64,000 bases of DNA from Streptomyces griseus (GCF_001715295.1 NZ_MDKB01000002.1:2006313-2070312), one strand, 5' to 3'; shown: positions 1 through 8,973, counted from the first letter of the stretch. Notes: a model not told the origin generated them from the sequence alone. Translations and numbers: made by a program.

Positions 1-817
1 GCTCCTCCAGCTTGCGGCTGAGCCGGAACAATATGTCCAGATCGCGCTCCACGACCTGCCCGGCGCCGGGACGCTGGACCTTCACCGCGACCTCCTGGCC
101 GTCCGCCAGCCGGGCCCGGTGCACCTGGGCCATCGATCCGGCCGCCAGCGGCTCCCTGTCGAACTCGGCGAACACGGACTCCGGTTCGCGGCCCAGCTCC
201 TCGGTGAGCAACTCCCGTACCCGGTCCCAGGGCTCCGCGGCGGCCTGGTGGTGAAGGCGGGAGAACTCCTCGACGTACTCGGCGGGGAGCAGGTCGTACC
301 GGGTGGAGAGCATCTGGCCGAGCTTGACGAACGTCGCGCCCGCCTCCTCCAGGGCCCGCCGCACCTGCTGCGCGGAGTGGCGGCGTCCGGCGGCCGTCCC
401 CTTGGCGGAGCCGGCCCGGGAGAGGCCGCGCAGCGAGGGGGAGAGGCCGTTCCGCATGGCTATGGCGCTGAGTTCCGCGTAGCGGCGCGTGCGTACCACG
501 CGGCGGCGCAGCACCCCCGGCAGCCGTACGAGGTCGGACAGCGTGCTGCTGGGCAGCATGACCTCCGAGACGGCCAGGAAGATCATCGTCACCAGGATTC
601 CGCAGCCCACCTGCACCGACGTCATGGCCGGTCGATGGCTGCTGGGTCCCATGGCCGAGATGATCTGCATCGTGGCCAGCACACCCACGGTGCCGGCGAG
701 CGCGGCACGTATGGTGCCGATCCTGATGCCGAGCAGGCGCCGGGCACCCATGGAGAGGCCGACCAGGGTGAACACGAAGAGGACGGGTATCAAGATCAGG
801 AACGCTGTGTGCTGCAT
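1..817 (-). CDS. ABC1/UbiB (AarF)-family atypical kinase, 3' part outside window
   Basis: The reading frame is open from the start codon at 817 to the window edge, so only about 272 N-terminal residues are visible. The first about 90 residues hold three hydrophobic stretches, so the protein is probably membrane anchored. The ABC1 domain follows, with a KxGQ-type motif (FVKLGQMLSTRYDLLP), the alanine-rich nucleotide loop AAGSMAQVHRA and the VAVKVQRP strand carrying the ATP-binding lysine. Family members are atypical kinases/ATPases linked to quinone or lipid metabolism; the substrate here is unknown. The start at 817 has a GGGAAAGG Shine-Dalgarno about 9 nt upstream; an in-frame ATG at 847 is the alternative. 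Confidence 0.85.
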   Translation of the reverse strand, partial: MQHTAFLILIPVLFVFTLVGLSMGARRLLGIRIGTIRAALAGTVGVLATMQIISAMGPSSHRPAMTSVQVGCGILVTMIFLAVSEVMLPSSTLSDLVRLPGVLRRRVVRTRRYAELSAIAMRNGLSPSLRGLSRAGSAKGTAAGRRHSAQQVRRALEEAGATFVKLGQMLSTRYDLLPAEYVEEFSRLHHQAAAEPWDRVRELLTEELGREPESVFAEFDREPLAAGSMAQVHRARLADGQEVAVKVQRPGAGQVVERDLDILFRLSRKLEE

Positions 818-1404
818 GGGGGGAGCCTTTCCCGGACCGGAGTCCATGTGGGGTGCGGGTGCGGGCCGTTCAGTCGTCGGACCGGGCCTGCCGGCTGGTG
901 GGCTGTGCCGCTCTCCCGGCGCCGGCGGCCATTGTCCGCGGCTCCGGCGAAACCTCTCCACCCGGCCCCGGTACAGGAAACCGCAGATGTGGACGGGGCG
1001 GCGTCGCTGGCAACAACGTGCAGATGCCGTCACCCGGGAACCGGACGGGCACCTGCCCGTACGCGCCGTCCCGAGCCGGCCGTCCGGGACGCCGGACCGG
1101 AGCCGGCGAGGAGGCCCGCACCCGGCCCGTGCCCCGTGGGCCACCGGCCCCCGCGCCGACAAGGGGTTCTTCTCCCCTTCCCCGGAACGGGGTTCTCCGC
1201 CCCGGGTACGGCGGTGGGGACGCCGCTCGGCGCATGACCGGTTGTGCCGTCTACCCGGGCGTGAGCGAGGGGAACCCGCGTGGCCGTGGCACCAAGCTGT
1301 CGAAATCGGTTCTCGAACATACGGACTGTGCTGGAGGCGGCCTAAGTTGACCACGTCAAGGGGGCGCGGTTCTGCCCGGAGGAAGCAACTGCCGAGAGGT
1401 TGAC
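818..1404. other. Intergenic region between divergent genes
   Basis: This 587-bp gap separates the divergent ABC1 kinase and LuxR-type regulator. I see no convincing gene: the open frames overlap on both strands and match no family. It contains two short GGGGTTCT-bearing hairpin-like stretches near 1160-1205 and a 13-nt palindrome at 1347-1359, listed separately. Confidence 0.5.
1347..1359. promoter_or_regulatory. Candidate operator, TTGAC-n3-GTCAA palindrome
   Basis: TTGAC and GTCAA form a perfect inverted repeat around CAC, ending 45 bp before the GTG of the LuxR-type regulator. The position and symmetry fit an autoregulatory operator. This is inference only. Confidence 0.3.
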
Positions 1405-2358
1405 GTGGCTGATACGGGGATCGGTTTGGATGTGCGGTCGGAGCTTGTCTACCGCACGCTTCTCCAGCGTGCGGCGTGGCGGACCCGGGACCTGGCACAC
1501 ACGCTCGCGTGGCCGGCGGACCAGGTGACGAGAGTGCTCGACGCGCTGCGCGCCGACGGTCTCGCGAGTGCCTCGGGAGAGGACGGGACGGCGTACCGGG
1601 CCGTCGAGCCGTGCATAGCCCTGCCGACACTGCTGGCTTCGCGGATGCGTGAGGGCCGCTCGCCGCAGCCCTGCCCGGTACGGATCGGCCGGTTCATCGC
1701 CCTGCACGAGCAGGCGGAACGTTTCGGGGACGCCGGCGAGGGGGGCGAGAACCGTCACGACGCGTCCGTCATGATCGAGCGGCTGGTCGCCAAGGTCGAG
1801 CGCGAGGTCGTCTTCCTCGTCCCGCATTACAGTCAGGGCGGCTTCGAGTTCTCCCGTCCCGTCGTGGACATGGCGCTGCGGCGCGGCGCGAAGCTCCGGG
1901 CGGTGTGGGCGTCTTCGGTGATCAAGGCGCCGGGCGCCATGGCCCACGCCCAGTGGCTGACCCAGGAGGGCGCCGCGCTGCGCTCGGTGGGCACCCTTCC
2001 GCCGCGCGCGGTGATCATGGACAACGCGGTCGCCGTGGTCGTCGACGAGAACGGAGCGATCCGTGTCGTACGGTCCCCGGCGGAACTGGAGCGGCTGAGC
2101 GCCCTCGCCGAGCGGTTCTGGGAGCGCGGGGCGACCGTACGGCAGACGGGGCGGCAGCCCGTCGCGCCGACCCGCCGCCCCCGCTCGGAGATCGTGCTGC
2201 GCCTCCTGTCCGAAGGCCTCACGGACGATGCGATCGCCCGGCGGCTGGGGTGCAGCGTCCGCACCGTACGCAACGACGTGGCCTCCGCCATGGAGGCACT
2301 TGACGCGCGTAGCCGCTTCCAGGCCGGGGCCCGCGCCATGCAGGTCGGCCTGATCTGA
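1405..2358 (+). CDS. LuxR-type HTH transcriptional regulator with TrmB-like N-terminal region
   Basis: The protein has 317 residues. Residues about 10-55 look like a winged-helix MarR/TrmB segment (TLLQRAAWRTRDLAHTLAW). The middle is a sensor-like domain similar to that of TrmB-like regulators (VAKVEREVVFLVPHYSQGG). The C-terminus, about 255-310, is a LuxR HTH (LLSEGLTDDAIARRLGCSVR with TVRNDVASAM). The GTG start has GAGAGG 5 nt upstream. It is transcribed divergently from the ABC1 kinase. No response-regulator receiver domain is present, so the signal is unknown. Many Streptomyces carry such orphan regulators near biosynthetic or stress genes. Confidence 0.8.
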   Translation: MADTGIGLDVRSELVYRTLLQRAAWRTRDLAHTLAWPADQVTRVLDALRADGLASASGEDGTAYRAVEPCIALPTLLASRMREGRSPQPCPVRIGRFIALHEQAERFGDAGEGGENRHDASVMIERLVAKVEREVVFLVPHYSQGGFEFSRPVVDMALRRGAKLRAVWASSVIKAPGAMAHAQWLTQEGAALRSVGTLPPRAVIMDNAVAVVVDENGAIRVVRSPAELERLSALAERFWERGATVRQTGRQPVAPTRRPRSEIVLRLLSEGLTDDAIARRLGCSVRTVRNDVASAMEALDARSRFQAGARAMQVGLI

Positions 2359-2858
2359 CCGCCCGTCCGCAGCGGGCGATGCGCCGCCTCCCCGGCGCGG
2401 GCGCTCCGCTGCCGGGCCGTGGGCCCCGGACGGCGTCCGCGCACGGCCGCACGGTCCCGTAGGTCCTGTCACGGCCGCTTCGGCGGCCCGGCCCCTCACC
2501 GGCACCGCCCCCCGGCCTTCCGCCCGGGCGGCCGAGGGATGTCCCGGGCCCCGGCTCTCGCACCCGCACCGCAGGGTGGTCCGCCGGCAGCTCCCGGACC
2601 GGCCTCCTCCCACCGGCTCACCCCGTGTCACGCAGTTCCCTCGCGGCACGGAACCGTCCGCACCCGTACGAGGGTCCGCCGGCCGCCCGGCTCCGCGTCC
2701 GCCGCGGAGCCGCCCCCGGCACGGCCGGCCCGCCCGCTTCCCGGCGGGGCGGACGACCGGCGACCGTGGCCCGGAGCACGGGCGCGGCCCCGACACCCTG
2801 CCGAGCCCGGCGCCCCACGCCATACACAGTGGCCATGGAGCGCCGCCGTACCACCGCC
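2359..2858. other. Non-coding GC-rich spacer
   Basis: About 500 bp lie between the LuxR-type regulator and the aminotransferase. Open frames exist on both strands because of the base composition, but none resembles a protein family and none has a ribosome binding site. I see nothing specific until the -10-like hexamer at 2859. Confidence 0.5.
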
Positions 2859-2864
2859 TACGCT
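2859..2864 (+). promoter_or_regulatory. -10-like hexamer of a probable leaderless transcript
   Basis: TACGCT is followed by exactly six bases and then the ATG at 2871. This is the typical arrangement for leaderless mRNA in Streptomyces. It supports 2871 over the upstream in-frame ATG at 2835, which lacks a Shine-Dalgarno. Confidence 0.5.
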
Positions 2865-2870
2865 CGCCGC

Positions 2871-4235
2871 ATGACCCCTCATGCCCCGTACGCCGACCCC
2901 GCCGCCGGTGCGGCCGTGAAGGCCGCCGACCGCGCGCACGTGTTCCACTCCTGGTCCGCCCAGGGCCTGATCGACCCGCTCGCCGTGGCCGGCGCCGAGG
3001 GGGCCCACTTCTGGGACTACGACGGCAACCGCTACCTCGACTTCACCAGCGGTCTCGTCTTCACCAACATCGGCTACCAGCACCCCACCGTCGTCGCCGC
3101 CGTCCAGGAACAGGCGGGCAGGCTCATCACCTTCGCCCCCGCGTTCGCCGTCGAGGCGCGCTCCGAGGCCGCACGCCTCATCGCCGAGCGCACCCCGGGC
3201 GACCTGGACAAGATCTTCTTCACCAACGGCGGTGCCGAGGCCGTCGAGAACGCCGTCCGTATGGCCCGGCTGCACACCGGACGTACCAAGGTGCTCTCCG
3301 CCTACCGCTCGTACCACGGCGCCACCTCCACCGCGATCAACCTCACCGGGGACCCGCGCCGCTGGGCCAACGACAACGGCTCGGCGGGCGTCGTCCGCTT
3401 CTGGACGCCGTTCCTCTACCGCTCGCCGTTCCACGCGACGACCGAGGCCGAGGAGTGCGCCCGCGCACTCCAGCACCTGGAGGACACCCTCGCCTTCGAG
3501 GGGCCGTCGACCGTCGCCGCCGTCGTCCTGGAGACCGTCCCGGGCACGGCCGGCATCATGAACCCGCCGCCCGGCTACCTGGCGGGCGTGCGCGAGATCT
3601 GCGACCGGTACGGGATCGTCTTCGTCCTCGACGAGGTGATGGCCGGTTTCGGCCGTACCGGGAAGTGGTTCGCCGCCGACCACCACGGTGTCGTACCCGA
3701 CCTCATGACCTTCGCGAAGGGCGTCAACTCCGGCTACGTACCGCTCGGGGGCGTCGCCATCAACGCCGAGATCGCCGCGACCTTCGAGACCCGCCCGTAC
3801 CCCGGCGGGCTCACCTACTCCGGGCACCCGCTGGCCTGTGCCGCCGCCGTCGCCACGATCGGGGTGATGGAGGACGAGGGGATCGTCCGGAGCGCCGCCC
3901 GTCTCGGGGAGCACGTCCTCGGTCCCGGGCTGCGGGAGCTCGCCGAGCGCCACCCGTCCGTCGGCGAGGTCCGGGGCCTCGGCGCCTTCTGGGCGCTGGA
4001 ACTGGTCCGCGACCGGGAGACCCGTGAACCGCTGGTCCCCTACAACGCGACCGGCGAGGCCAACGCCCCGATGGCCGCCTTCACGGCCGCGTGCAGGAAG
4101 AACGGCCTGTGGCCCTTCGTGAACATGAACCGCACCCATGTGGTCCCCGCCTGCAACATCACCGAGGCGGAGGCCAAGGAGGGCCTGGCCGCCCTGGACG
4201 CGGCACTCTCGGTCGCCGACGAACACACCGTGTAG
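2871..4235 (+). CDS. Class III PLP-dependent aminotransferase
   Basis: This 454-residue protein belongs to fold-type I, subgroup II aminotransferases (taurine/beta-alanine/putrescine:pyruvate type). Near the N-terminus is HFWDYDGNRYLDFTSGLVFT. In the middle lie the PLP-contacting FVLDEVMAGFGRTG segment and TFAKGVNSGYVPLGG, whose lysine forms the Schiff base. The length is normal for omega-aminotransferases. The amino donor cannot be read from sequence. A GntR/FCD regulator follows 108 bp downstream on the same strand, suggesting substrate-controlled expression of an amine catabolic step. The start is set by the leaderless -10 box. Confidence 0.9.
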   Translation: MTPHAPYADPAAGAAVKAADRAHVFHSWSAQGLIDPLAVAGAEGAHFWDYDGNRYLDFTSGLVFTNIGYQHPTVVAAVQEQAGRLITFAPAFAVEARSEAARLIAERTPGDLDKIFFTNGGAEAVENAVRMARLHTGRTKVLSAYRSYHGATSTAINLTGDPRRWANDNGSAGVVRFWTPFLYRSPFHATTEAEECARALQHLEDTLAFEGPSTVAAVVLETVPGTAGIMNPPPGYLAGVREICDRYGIVFVLDEVMAGFGRTGKWFAADHHGVVPDLMTFAKGVNSGYVPLGGVAINAEIAATFETRPYPGGLTYSGHPLACAAAVATIGVMEDEGIVRSAARLGEHVLGPGLRELAERHPSVGEVRGLGAFWALELVRDRETREPLVPYNATGEANAPMAAFTAACRKNGLWPFVNMNRTHVVPACNITEAEAKEGLAALDAALSVADEHTV

Positions 4236-4343
4236 CAGCCGCCGTCGCCCGGGACGGGCCCGGCACGACGCCCCCACCCGTGCCCGGAACCGGGCACACC
4301 CCCTGGCTTAAGGTGGCCCGAGCCGAGAACGGGAGGGGGCGTC

Positions 4344-5060
4344 ATGGGCGCGAGCGGAGGCGTGACCCGCAACACGCTGCGGCAGCAGATCGCCGGCGCG
4401 CTGCGCGACGAGGTGCTCGCGGGGCGGCTCCGGCCGCGGGTGGAATTCACCGTGAAGCAGATCGCCGAGCAGTACGGGGTGTCCGCGACCCCCGTACGCG
4501 AGGCGCTCTTCGACCTCTCCGCACAGGGGCTGCTCGAATCGGACCAGCACCGCGGCTTCCGGGTCCGCGAGTTCACCGTCGCCGACTACCGGTCGATGGT
4601 GGAGGCGCGTGCCCTGGTCATCGACGGTGTGTTCCGGCGGATCTTCGACGGGACGGGCCGGGCGGCCGAGCTGGTGGGCGCCCACCGCGCCGCCCTGGTC
4701 TCCGTGCGCCGCCGGGCCGCGGAGGCCGCCCGCGCGGCGCGCGGCGGCGACCTCGACATCCTCATCGGCTACGACCTGCGCTTCTGGCGGGAGCTCGGCG
4801 CGGTGGCCGGAAACGCCTACCTCACCGACTTCCTGCACCGTCTCCGCGTGCAGGCGTGGGTGTTCTCCGTTCCGTACCTGCGTGGGGACGCCGACGTGCG
4901 GGACTGGCTGTGGAGCGGCCACCAGGAGCTGGTCGAGGCGATCACGGCCGCCGACGGCGACGCGGTACGCGCGGTGCTCGACGCCTACTCCGCGCACGGC
5001 TTCGACTGGGCGGACCGGCTGGCCGCCGGCAACCCCCCGCACCCCGGCCACGGTGGCTGA
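4344..5060 (+). CDS. GntR-family regulator, FadR/FCD subfamily
   Basis: The 238-residue protein has an N-terminal winged HTH (residues about 8-75) with the GntR signature around VKQIAEQYGVSATPVREAL. A C-terminal all-helical FCD domain follows, with conserved Asp and His residues (YDLRFWRELG, SGHQELVEAI) that usually bind a metal and a small carboxylate ligand. GGGAGGGGG stands directly before the ATG. It lies downstream of the aminotransferase and is its most likely regulator; the ligand may be the aminotransferase substrate or product. That link is inferred from position. Confidence 0.88.
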   Translation: MGASGGVTRNTLRQQIAGALRDEVLAGRLRPRVEFTVKQIAEQYGVSATPVREALFDLSAQGLLESDQHRGFRVREFTVADYRSMVEARALVIDGVFRRIFDGTGRAAELVGAHRAALVSVRRRAAEAARAARGGDLDILIGYDLRFWRELGAVAGNAYLTDFLHRLRVQAWVFSVPYLRGDADVRDWLWSGHQELVEAITAADGDAVRAVLDAYSAHGFDWADRLAAGNPPHPGHGG

Positions 5061-5183
5061 GTCCTCCGGCGGCCGGTCACGGCCCGCCCGGCGGCCCGCC
5101 GTCCCGACCGCGCCCTGTGCGCGGGGTCCCGGTCGCATTACGCTGTCCCGACCACCGCGTAACCCGTTGGAGAGCGAGACTTC

Positions 5184-5834
5184 GTGGCCTGTGACCTGTG
5201 GCTGGTCCCCCTCGTCGATGTGCTGTGCCACAGCCCCGACAACCCGTTCGCCGAAGAGATCGCCGTCTACGACAAGGCGCTGGGTGACGCGGGGCTGCCC
5301 CCCGTCCCCGTCTACGCCTACATGCCCGGCCTCACGGGGGACGTCGCCCCGGTCGCCGGATTCGACTACGACGCCCTGCACCTCCTGCGCCGCGCCTACC
5401 TGCTCCAGCTGAGCGGGCTCGCCGTCACGCCCGTGGACGAGCTGGGCGGGGACTACGAGCAGTTGCTGGAGATGTTCGAGCAGAGCGCCCAGCAGTCGCA
5501 CCTGGTCTGGCACTACGACCACGCCGGGGCGTACGTCCCGCTCGACTTCCCCGTCCCGCTCTCCACCGACCGGTTGCTGGAGGGCGGCGGACCGCTGGGT
5601 TCCTCGCACGGTCTGCTGCGGGAGCTGGAGTTCGTCGGGCCGGCCCTCGGCATCGACCCGGCCAACCCGCCGGCCGCCCCGCACCCGCCCGCGGGTCCGA
5701 CCGAGTTGGAGGAGCGGTCCGACACGATGCCGTACGACGACAGCCCGTTCGCCCGCGAGCGGCACGTCTGGCTGGGCCTGCACGCGGCCGCCACCCGCAG
5801 CCTCGCCCAGGGCTCGATGATCGTCTTCAGCTGA
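5184..5834 (+). CDS. Conserved hypothetical protein
   Basis: This is a 216-residue soluble protein with no signal peptide or transmembrane segment and no domain I recognise. The GTG start has a GGAGAGCGAG Shine-Dalgarno. The composition is acidic and leucine-rich, with a proline-rich linker around residues 160-175 (NPPAAPHPPAGP) and a conserved-looking C-terminal tail (RERHVWLGLHAAATRS). Codon use is typical of the neighbours, so it is likely a real Streptomyces gene. It ends shortly before a strong bidirectional terminator. Confidence 0.65.
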   Translation: MACDLWLVPLVDVLCHSPDNPFAEEIAVYDKALGDAGLPPVPVYAYMPGLTGDVAPVAGFDYDALHLLRRAYLLQLSGLAVTPVDELGGDYEQLLEMFEQSAQQSHLVWHYDHAGAYVPLDFPVPLSTDRLLEGGGPLGSSHGLLRELEFVGPALGIDPANPPAAPHPPAGPTELEERSDTMPYDDSPFARERHVWLGLHAAATRSLAQGSMIVFS

Positions 5835-5960
5835 CCGGCGAGCGGCGAGCGGCGACGGGCCGTGGGACCACCGGCCGTGCGGTTCACCGGTGTGCGGTGG
5901 CGGGCCGAACGGTCACGAACCGGGCGTCCACGGGCCGCCCGTCACGGGCAGCCGGTGGAC

Positions 5961-5997
5961 GGCGGTTCCGCCCGGCTCGTCGCCGGGCGGAACCGCC
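5961..5997. terminator. Bidirectional terminator hairpin
   Basis: There is a perfect 15-bp inverted repeat (arms 5961-5975 and 5983-5997, 7-nt loop) between the convergent ends of the hypothetical gene (5834) and the SLATT gene (6012). As is usual in Streptomyces, there is no long T tract. Confidence 0.8.
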
Positions 5998-6011
5998 GGC
6001 CCACGCTCCAC

Positions 6012-6800
6012 TCACCGGGGCGGCTCCGGCGGCCGCTGCCGCGGCATGTTCGGCCGCGCCACCGCGGGCATGGTGAGCCGGCCGGGATGGGCCCCGTGCT
6101 CCTGACGGCCGCCGACCGCTCCCGAGACCAGCGACTGCATCCCCATCGGCGCGGGGCCGGCACGGAACTCCACCATCCAGTCGGCGGTCTCCATGCGGAC
6201 GAGCTCGGTGACGTCCTCGGAGAACCGGCGCAGCACGCCCAGGCAGCGCTCCGCGGCCTCGCTGGCCGTGCCCTCCGTCGGCCCGAGCATCTCCCGTACG
6301 CACTCGGAGGCCCAGTCGAACTGGAGCGCCTGGAGGCGCCGCTGCACGGCCTGCGCCGTCGCAAGGTTCCTTATCCAGCCGGAGGTCAGTCCGAAGTACC
6401 GGTCACAGGCCATGCACGCCGCCCCGAGCAGCAGCGCCAGATAGCCCCAGCCGGCCGACCCGGCGAGGTCCCCGGTCAGGTCGAGCAGCGGGAGGGCCAC
6501 CCCGGCGACCACGCCGATCGCCGTACCGAGCCGCAGCAGCCGGGCCGTGCGCCGCTTGCGGACACGGTCCCGCAGGTACCAGTCGGCGGTGCGCAGGGCA
6601 CCCTCCTCGACCCAGCGGTACAGCTCGTCGAGCCGTTCGGCCGGTTCGCCCCAGTCGCCGAGCGGGAAGGCGCGACCGGTCAGGTCCTGCGGGTCCGTAC
6701 CGTAGCGCGAACCGGACCGCTCCGTTCCGGTATCCGCGCCGGATCCCGCGCCGGACTCCTTGCGGGGCGGCCCCTCGGGCTGCATCTCCGGCTGACTCAC
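6012..6800 (-). CDS. SLATT-domain two-transmembrane protein
   Basis: The 262-residue protein has a disordered N-terminal region of about 45 residues, a cytosolic helix (WVEEGALRTADWYLRDRV), then a pair of hydrophobic helices (LGTAIGVVAGVALPLLDLT and WGYLALLLGAACMACDRYFG) followed by a cytosolic helix with RNLATAQAVQRRL. This is the arrangement of SLATT (SMODS/SLOG-associating 2TM) proteins, predicted pore-forming effectors of nucleotide-signalling immune systems. GTG 6800 is preferred over longer frames because GAGGAG lies 7 nt upstream. Here it stands alone, divergent from ybaB-recR, with no nucleotide synthetase next to it, so a housekeeping role is possible. Confidence 0.75.
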   Translation of the reverse strand: MSQPEMQPEGPPRKESGAGSGADTGTERSGSRYGTDPQDLTGRAFPLGDWGEPAERLDELYRWVEEGALRTADWYLRDRVRKRRTARLLRLGTAIGVVAGVALPLLDLTGDLAGSAGWGYLALLLGAACMACDRYFGLTSGWIRNLATAQAVQRRLQALQFDWASECVREMLGPTEGTASEAAERCLGVLRRFSEDVTELVRMETADWMVEFRAGPAPMGMQSLVSGAVGGRQEHGAHPGRLTMPAVARPNMPRQRPPEPPR

Positions 6801-7158
6801 CGGGGCACTCCTCTGCACTCTGCGTTCGGCGCGTATCGACGCGGCTCGGCACGGATCTCGGACACGGGCGGGGCGGAACCGGCATATGACCCGGGCCCCG
6901 TCCGCGTAACTCTGCGTTACCTGCGGTGGGCGTGTGCGTACGGTTACGCACCTTCTTCCTACCGCCGAATGGTGGGCGGTGGGGTCGGAATCGCGGGATT
7001 GCCGCGTGCACACGGCCTCTGGTCAGGTATAGGAGCACGGCAGACGCTTTCCGGATCTCACCCGAAAGAGTTGGTCCCCACGGGTGGAGCGTGGCGTCCG
7101 GCGACCACGTAGGCTCGGCATACCGAAACAATCCGTCGTCGATGTGCCAGGAGTGACC

Positions 7159-7494
7159 GTGATTCCCGGTGGTGGTCAGCCCAACATGCAGCAGCTGCTC
7201 CAGCAGGCCCAGAAGATGCAGCAGGACCTCGCCGAGGCCCAGGAGGAGCTCGCCAGGACCGAGGTCGACGGGCAGGCGGGCGGTGGCCTGGTGAAGGCCA
7301 CCGTCACCGGCTCCGGCGAGCTGCGGTCCCTCGTGATCGACCCCAAGGCGGTGGACCCGGAGGACACCGAGACGCTCGCCGACCTCGTGGTGGCCGCGGT
7401 CCAGGCGGCCAACGAGAACGCCCAGCAGCTCCAGCAGCAGAAGCTGGGCCCGCTCGCCCAGGGGCTGGGCGGCATGTCGGGCCTCCCGTTCTGA
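7159..7494 (+). CDS. ybaB: YbaB/EbfC nucleoid-associated protein
   Basis: This small 111-residue DNA-binding protein has a glutamine-rich N-terminus (NMQQLLQQAQKMQQDLAEAQ) forming an amphipathic helix, then the beta-rich core (GLVKATVTGSGELRSLVID). The dimers bind DNA without strict sequence need. GTG 7159 is chosen because AGGAG lies upstream and the family starts here; the longer frame from 7084 includes promoter sequence. It lies 61 bp before recR, the near-universal bacterial partner. Confidence 0.92.
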   Translation: MIPGGGQPNMQQLLQQAQKMQQDLAEAQEELARTEVDGQAGGGLVKATVTGSGELRSLVIDPKAVDPEDTETLADLVVAAVQAANENAQQLQQQKLGPLAQGLGGMSGLPF

Positions 7495-7506
7495 CCCCTA
7501 CAGCTA

Positions 7507-7536
7507 CCCGCTCGTACCCGCTACGGTACGAGCGGG
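7507..7536 (+). terminator. Hairpin between ybaB and recR (attenuator or weak terminator)
   Basis: A 12-bp perfect inverted repeat (arms 7507-7518 and 7525-7536, loop CGCTAC) lies in the short ybaB-recR spacer. It could reduce read-through into recR or stabilise the ybaB mRNA 3' end. Confidence 0.5.
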
Positions 7537-7555
7537 GACAAGGAAAGGCGTTCCG

Positions 7556-8155
7556 TTGTACGAAGGCGTGGTTCAGGAGCTCATCGACGAACTGGGCAGG
7601 CTGCCCGGCGTCGGCCCCAAGAGCGCGCAGCGGATCGCCTTCCACGTCCTGCAGGCCGAGCCCACCGACGTACGCCGCCTCGCGCACGCGCTCCTCGAGG
7701 TCAAGGACAAGGTCCGCTTCTGCGAGACCTGCGGCAACGTCGCCCAGCAGGAGCAGTGCGGGATCTGCCGGGACGCGCGCCGGGACCGGACGGTCATCTG
7801 CGTGGTCGAGGAGCCCAAGGACGTCGTCGCCATCGAGCGGACCCGCGAGTTCCGGGGCCGCTACCACGTACTCGGCGGCGCGATCAGCCCGATCGAGGGT
7901 GTGGGCCCCGACGACCTGCGCGTCAGGGAACTGCTGGCCCGCCTCGCGGACGGCTCCGTCACGGAGCTGATCCTGGCGACGGACCCCAATCTGGAGGGCG
8001 AGGCCACCGCGACCTACCTCGCGCGCATGGTCAAGCCGATGGGCCTGCGGGTGACCCGGCTGGCCAGCGGCCTCCCGGTGGGCGGGGACCTGGAGTACGC
8101 GGACGAGGTCACCCTCGGCCGCGCGTTCGAGGGGAGGCGGCTCCTCGATGTGTGA
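7556..8155 (+). CDS. recR: Recombination mediator RecR
   Basis: The 199-residue protein is the normal RecR length. It has the N-terminal helix-hairpin-helix (LGRLPGVGPKSAQRIAFHVL), the C4 zinc finger (CETCGNVAQQEQCGIC), a TOPRIM domain (VVEEPKDVVAIERT; ILATDPNLEGEATATYLARM) and the C-terminal Walker-B-like tail. RecR works with RecF and RecO to load RecA at gaps. The start is TTG, with AGGAAAGG upstream. It follows ybaB on the same strand. Confidence 0.96.
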   Translation: MYEGVVQELIDELGRLPGVGPKSAQRIAFHVLQAEPTDVRRLAHALLEVKDKVRFCETCGNVAQQEQCGICRDARRDRTVICVVEEPKDVVAIERTREFRGRYHVLGGAISPIEGVGPDDLRVRELLARLADGSVTELILATDPNLEGEATATYLARMVKPMGLRVTRLASGLPVGGDLEYADEVTLGRAFEGRRLLDV

Positions 8156-8250
8156 CCCGACGGAGTGCGGCCGGGGGGTTTCCGGGCCCCCGGCGCGTGA
8201 CCGGGAGGCGTGCGGTCCGGCGGGGCGGGACCCGGCAGCTGATCTCCGCT

Positions 8251-8273
8251 TTATGTTCGGCGACGTTATGTTC
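8251..8273 (+). promoter_or_regulatory. Direct repeat TTATGTTC x2 upstream of DUF5063 gene
   Basis: Two identical 8-mers (8251-8258 and 8266-8273) spaced by 15 bp stand 41 bp before the ATG at 8314. They are markedly AT-rich for this genome. They could be an activator site or overlap the promoter. Confidence 0.3.
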
Positions 8274-8313
8274 TACCCACCGTTCGCGACCGTGCCCACG
8301 GGAGGTCCCCTCG

Positions 8314-8973
8314 ATGTCTGACGCCACGCTGAACTCCGTCACGCAGGACCCGGACGACTTCGCCGTCCAGATCGCGGACCAGATCAAGACGTTCATCGTC
8401 GCGGTCAGCGAGGTGTCCAAGGCCGAGGAGCCGGAGGAGGCCGTACCCGTCCTGCTCCTCCAGGTCTCCCAGCTCCTGCTGGCCGGCGGCAGGCTCGGCG
8501 CGTACGAGGACATCCTCCCGGACGAGCGCTACGAGCCCGACCTGGGCGCCGAACCGGACGCCGACGGCCTGCGCGAGCGCTTCGCCGAGCTCCTGGAACC
8601 GATCGACGTCTACTCCGAGGTCTTCGATCCGTACGAGCCCCGCAAGCCCCCGGTCCCGCACCGCATCTCCGACGACCTCGCCGACCTCGTCACGGACCTG
8701 AGCCACGGCCTGGCCCACTACGAGGCGGACCGCACGGCGGAAGCCATGTGGTGGTGGCAGTTCTCCTACTTCTCCAACTGGGGCTCCACGGCGTCGGCGG
8801 CGCTGCGCGCCCTCCAGTCCCTGATCGCCCACATCAGGCTCAACCAGCCCCTCCAGGAGCTCGACGGCCTGGACACGGACCAGGACCCCGGAGACGTCGA
8901 CCTGGCCGAGGAGGCGGGACGTGTGATGGCCGAGGAGATCGCGGGCCCGCTGGGCCTGCGGCCGGTCCTCTGA
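8314..8973 (+). CDS. DUF5063 domain protein
   Basis: The 219-residue acidic cytosolic protein has no catalytic motif I can name. It matches the actinobacterial DUF5063 family in its pattern (FAVQIADQIKTFIVAVSE; DLSHGLAHYEADRTAEAMWW; AALRALQSLIAHIRLN). The ATG has a GGGAGG Shine-Dalgarno. The gene sits between recR and aspartokinase, a conserved actinobacterial order. The function is unknown; the tryptophan-rich WWWQFSYFSNWG block is its most distinctive feature. Confidence 0.8.
   Translation: MSDATLNSVTQDPDDFAVQIADQIKTFIVAVSEVSKAEEPEEAVPVLLLQVSQLLLAGGRLGAYEDILPDERYEPDLGAEPDADGLRERFAELLEPIDVYSEVFDPYEPRKPPVPHRISDDLADLVTDLSHGLAHYEADRTAEAMWWWQFSYFSNWGSTASAALRALQSLIAHIRLNQPLQELDGLDTDQDPGDVDLAEEAGRVMAEEIAGPLGLRPVL

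Noticed and set aside
870..1320. Minus-strand frames of 96-121 residues upstream of the regulator
   Set aside because: They overlap each other and + strand frames, lack ribosome binding sites and have no recognisable domain.
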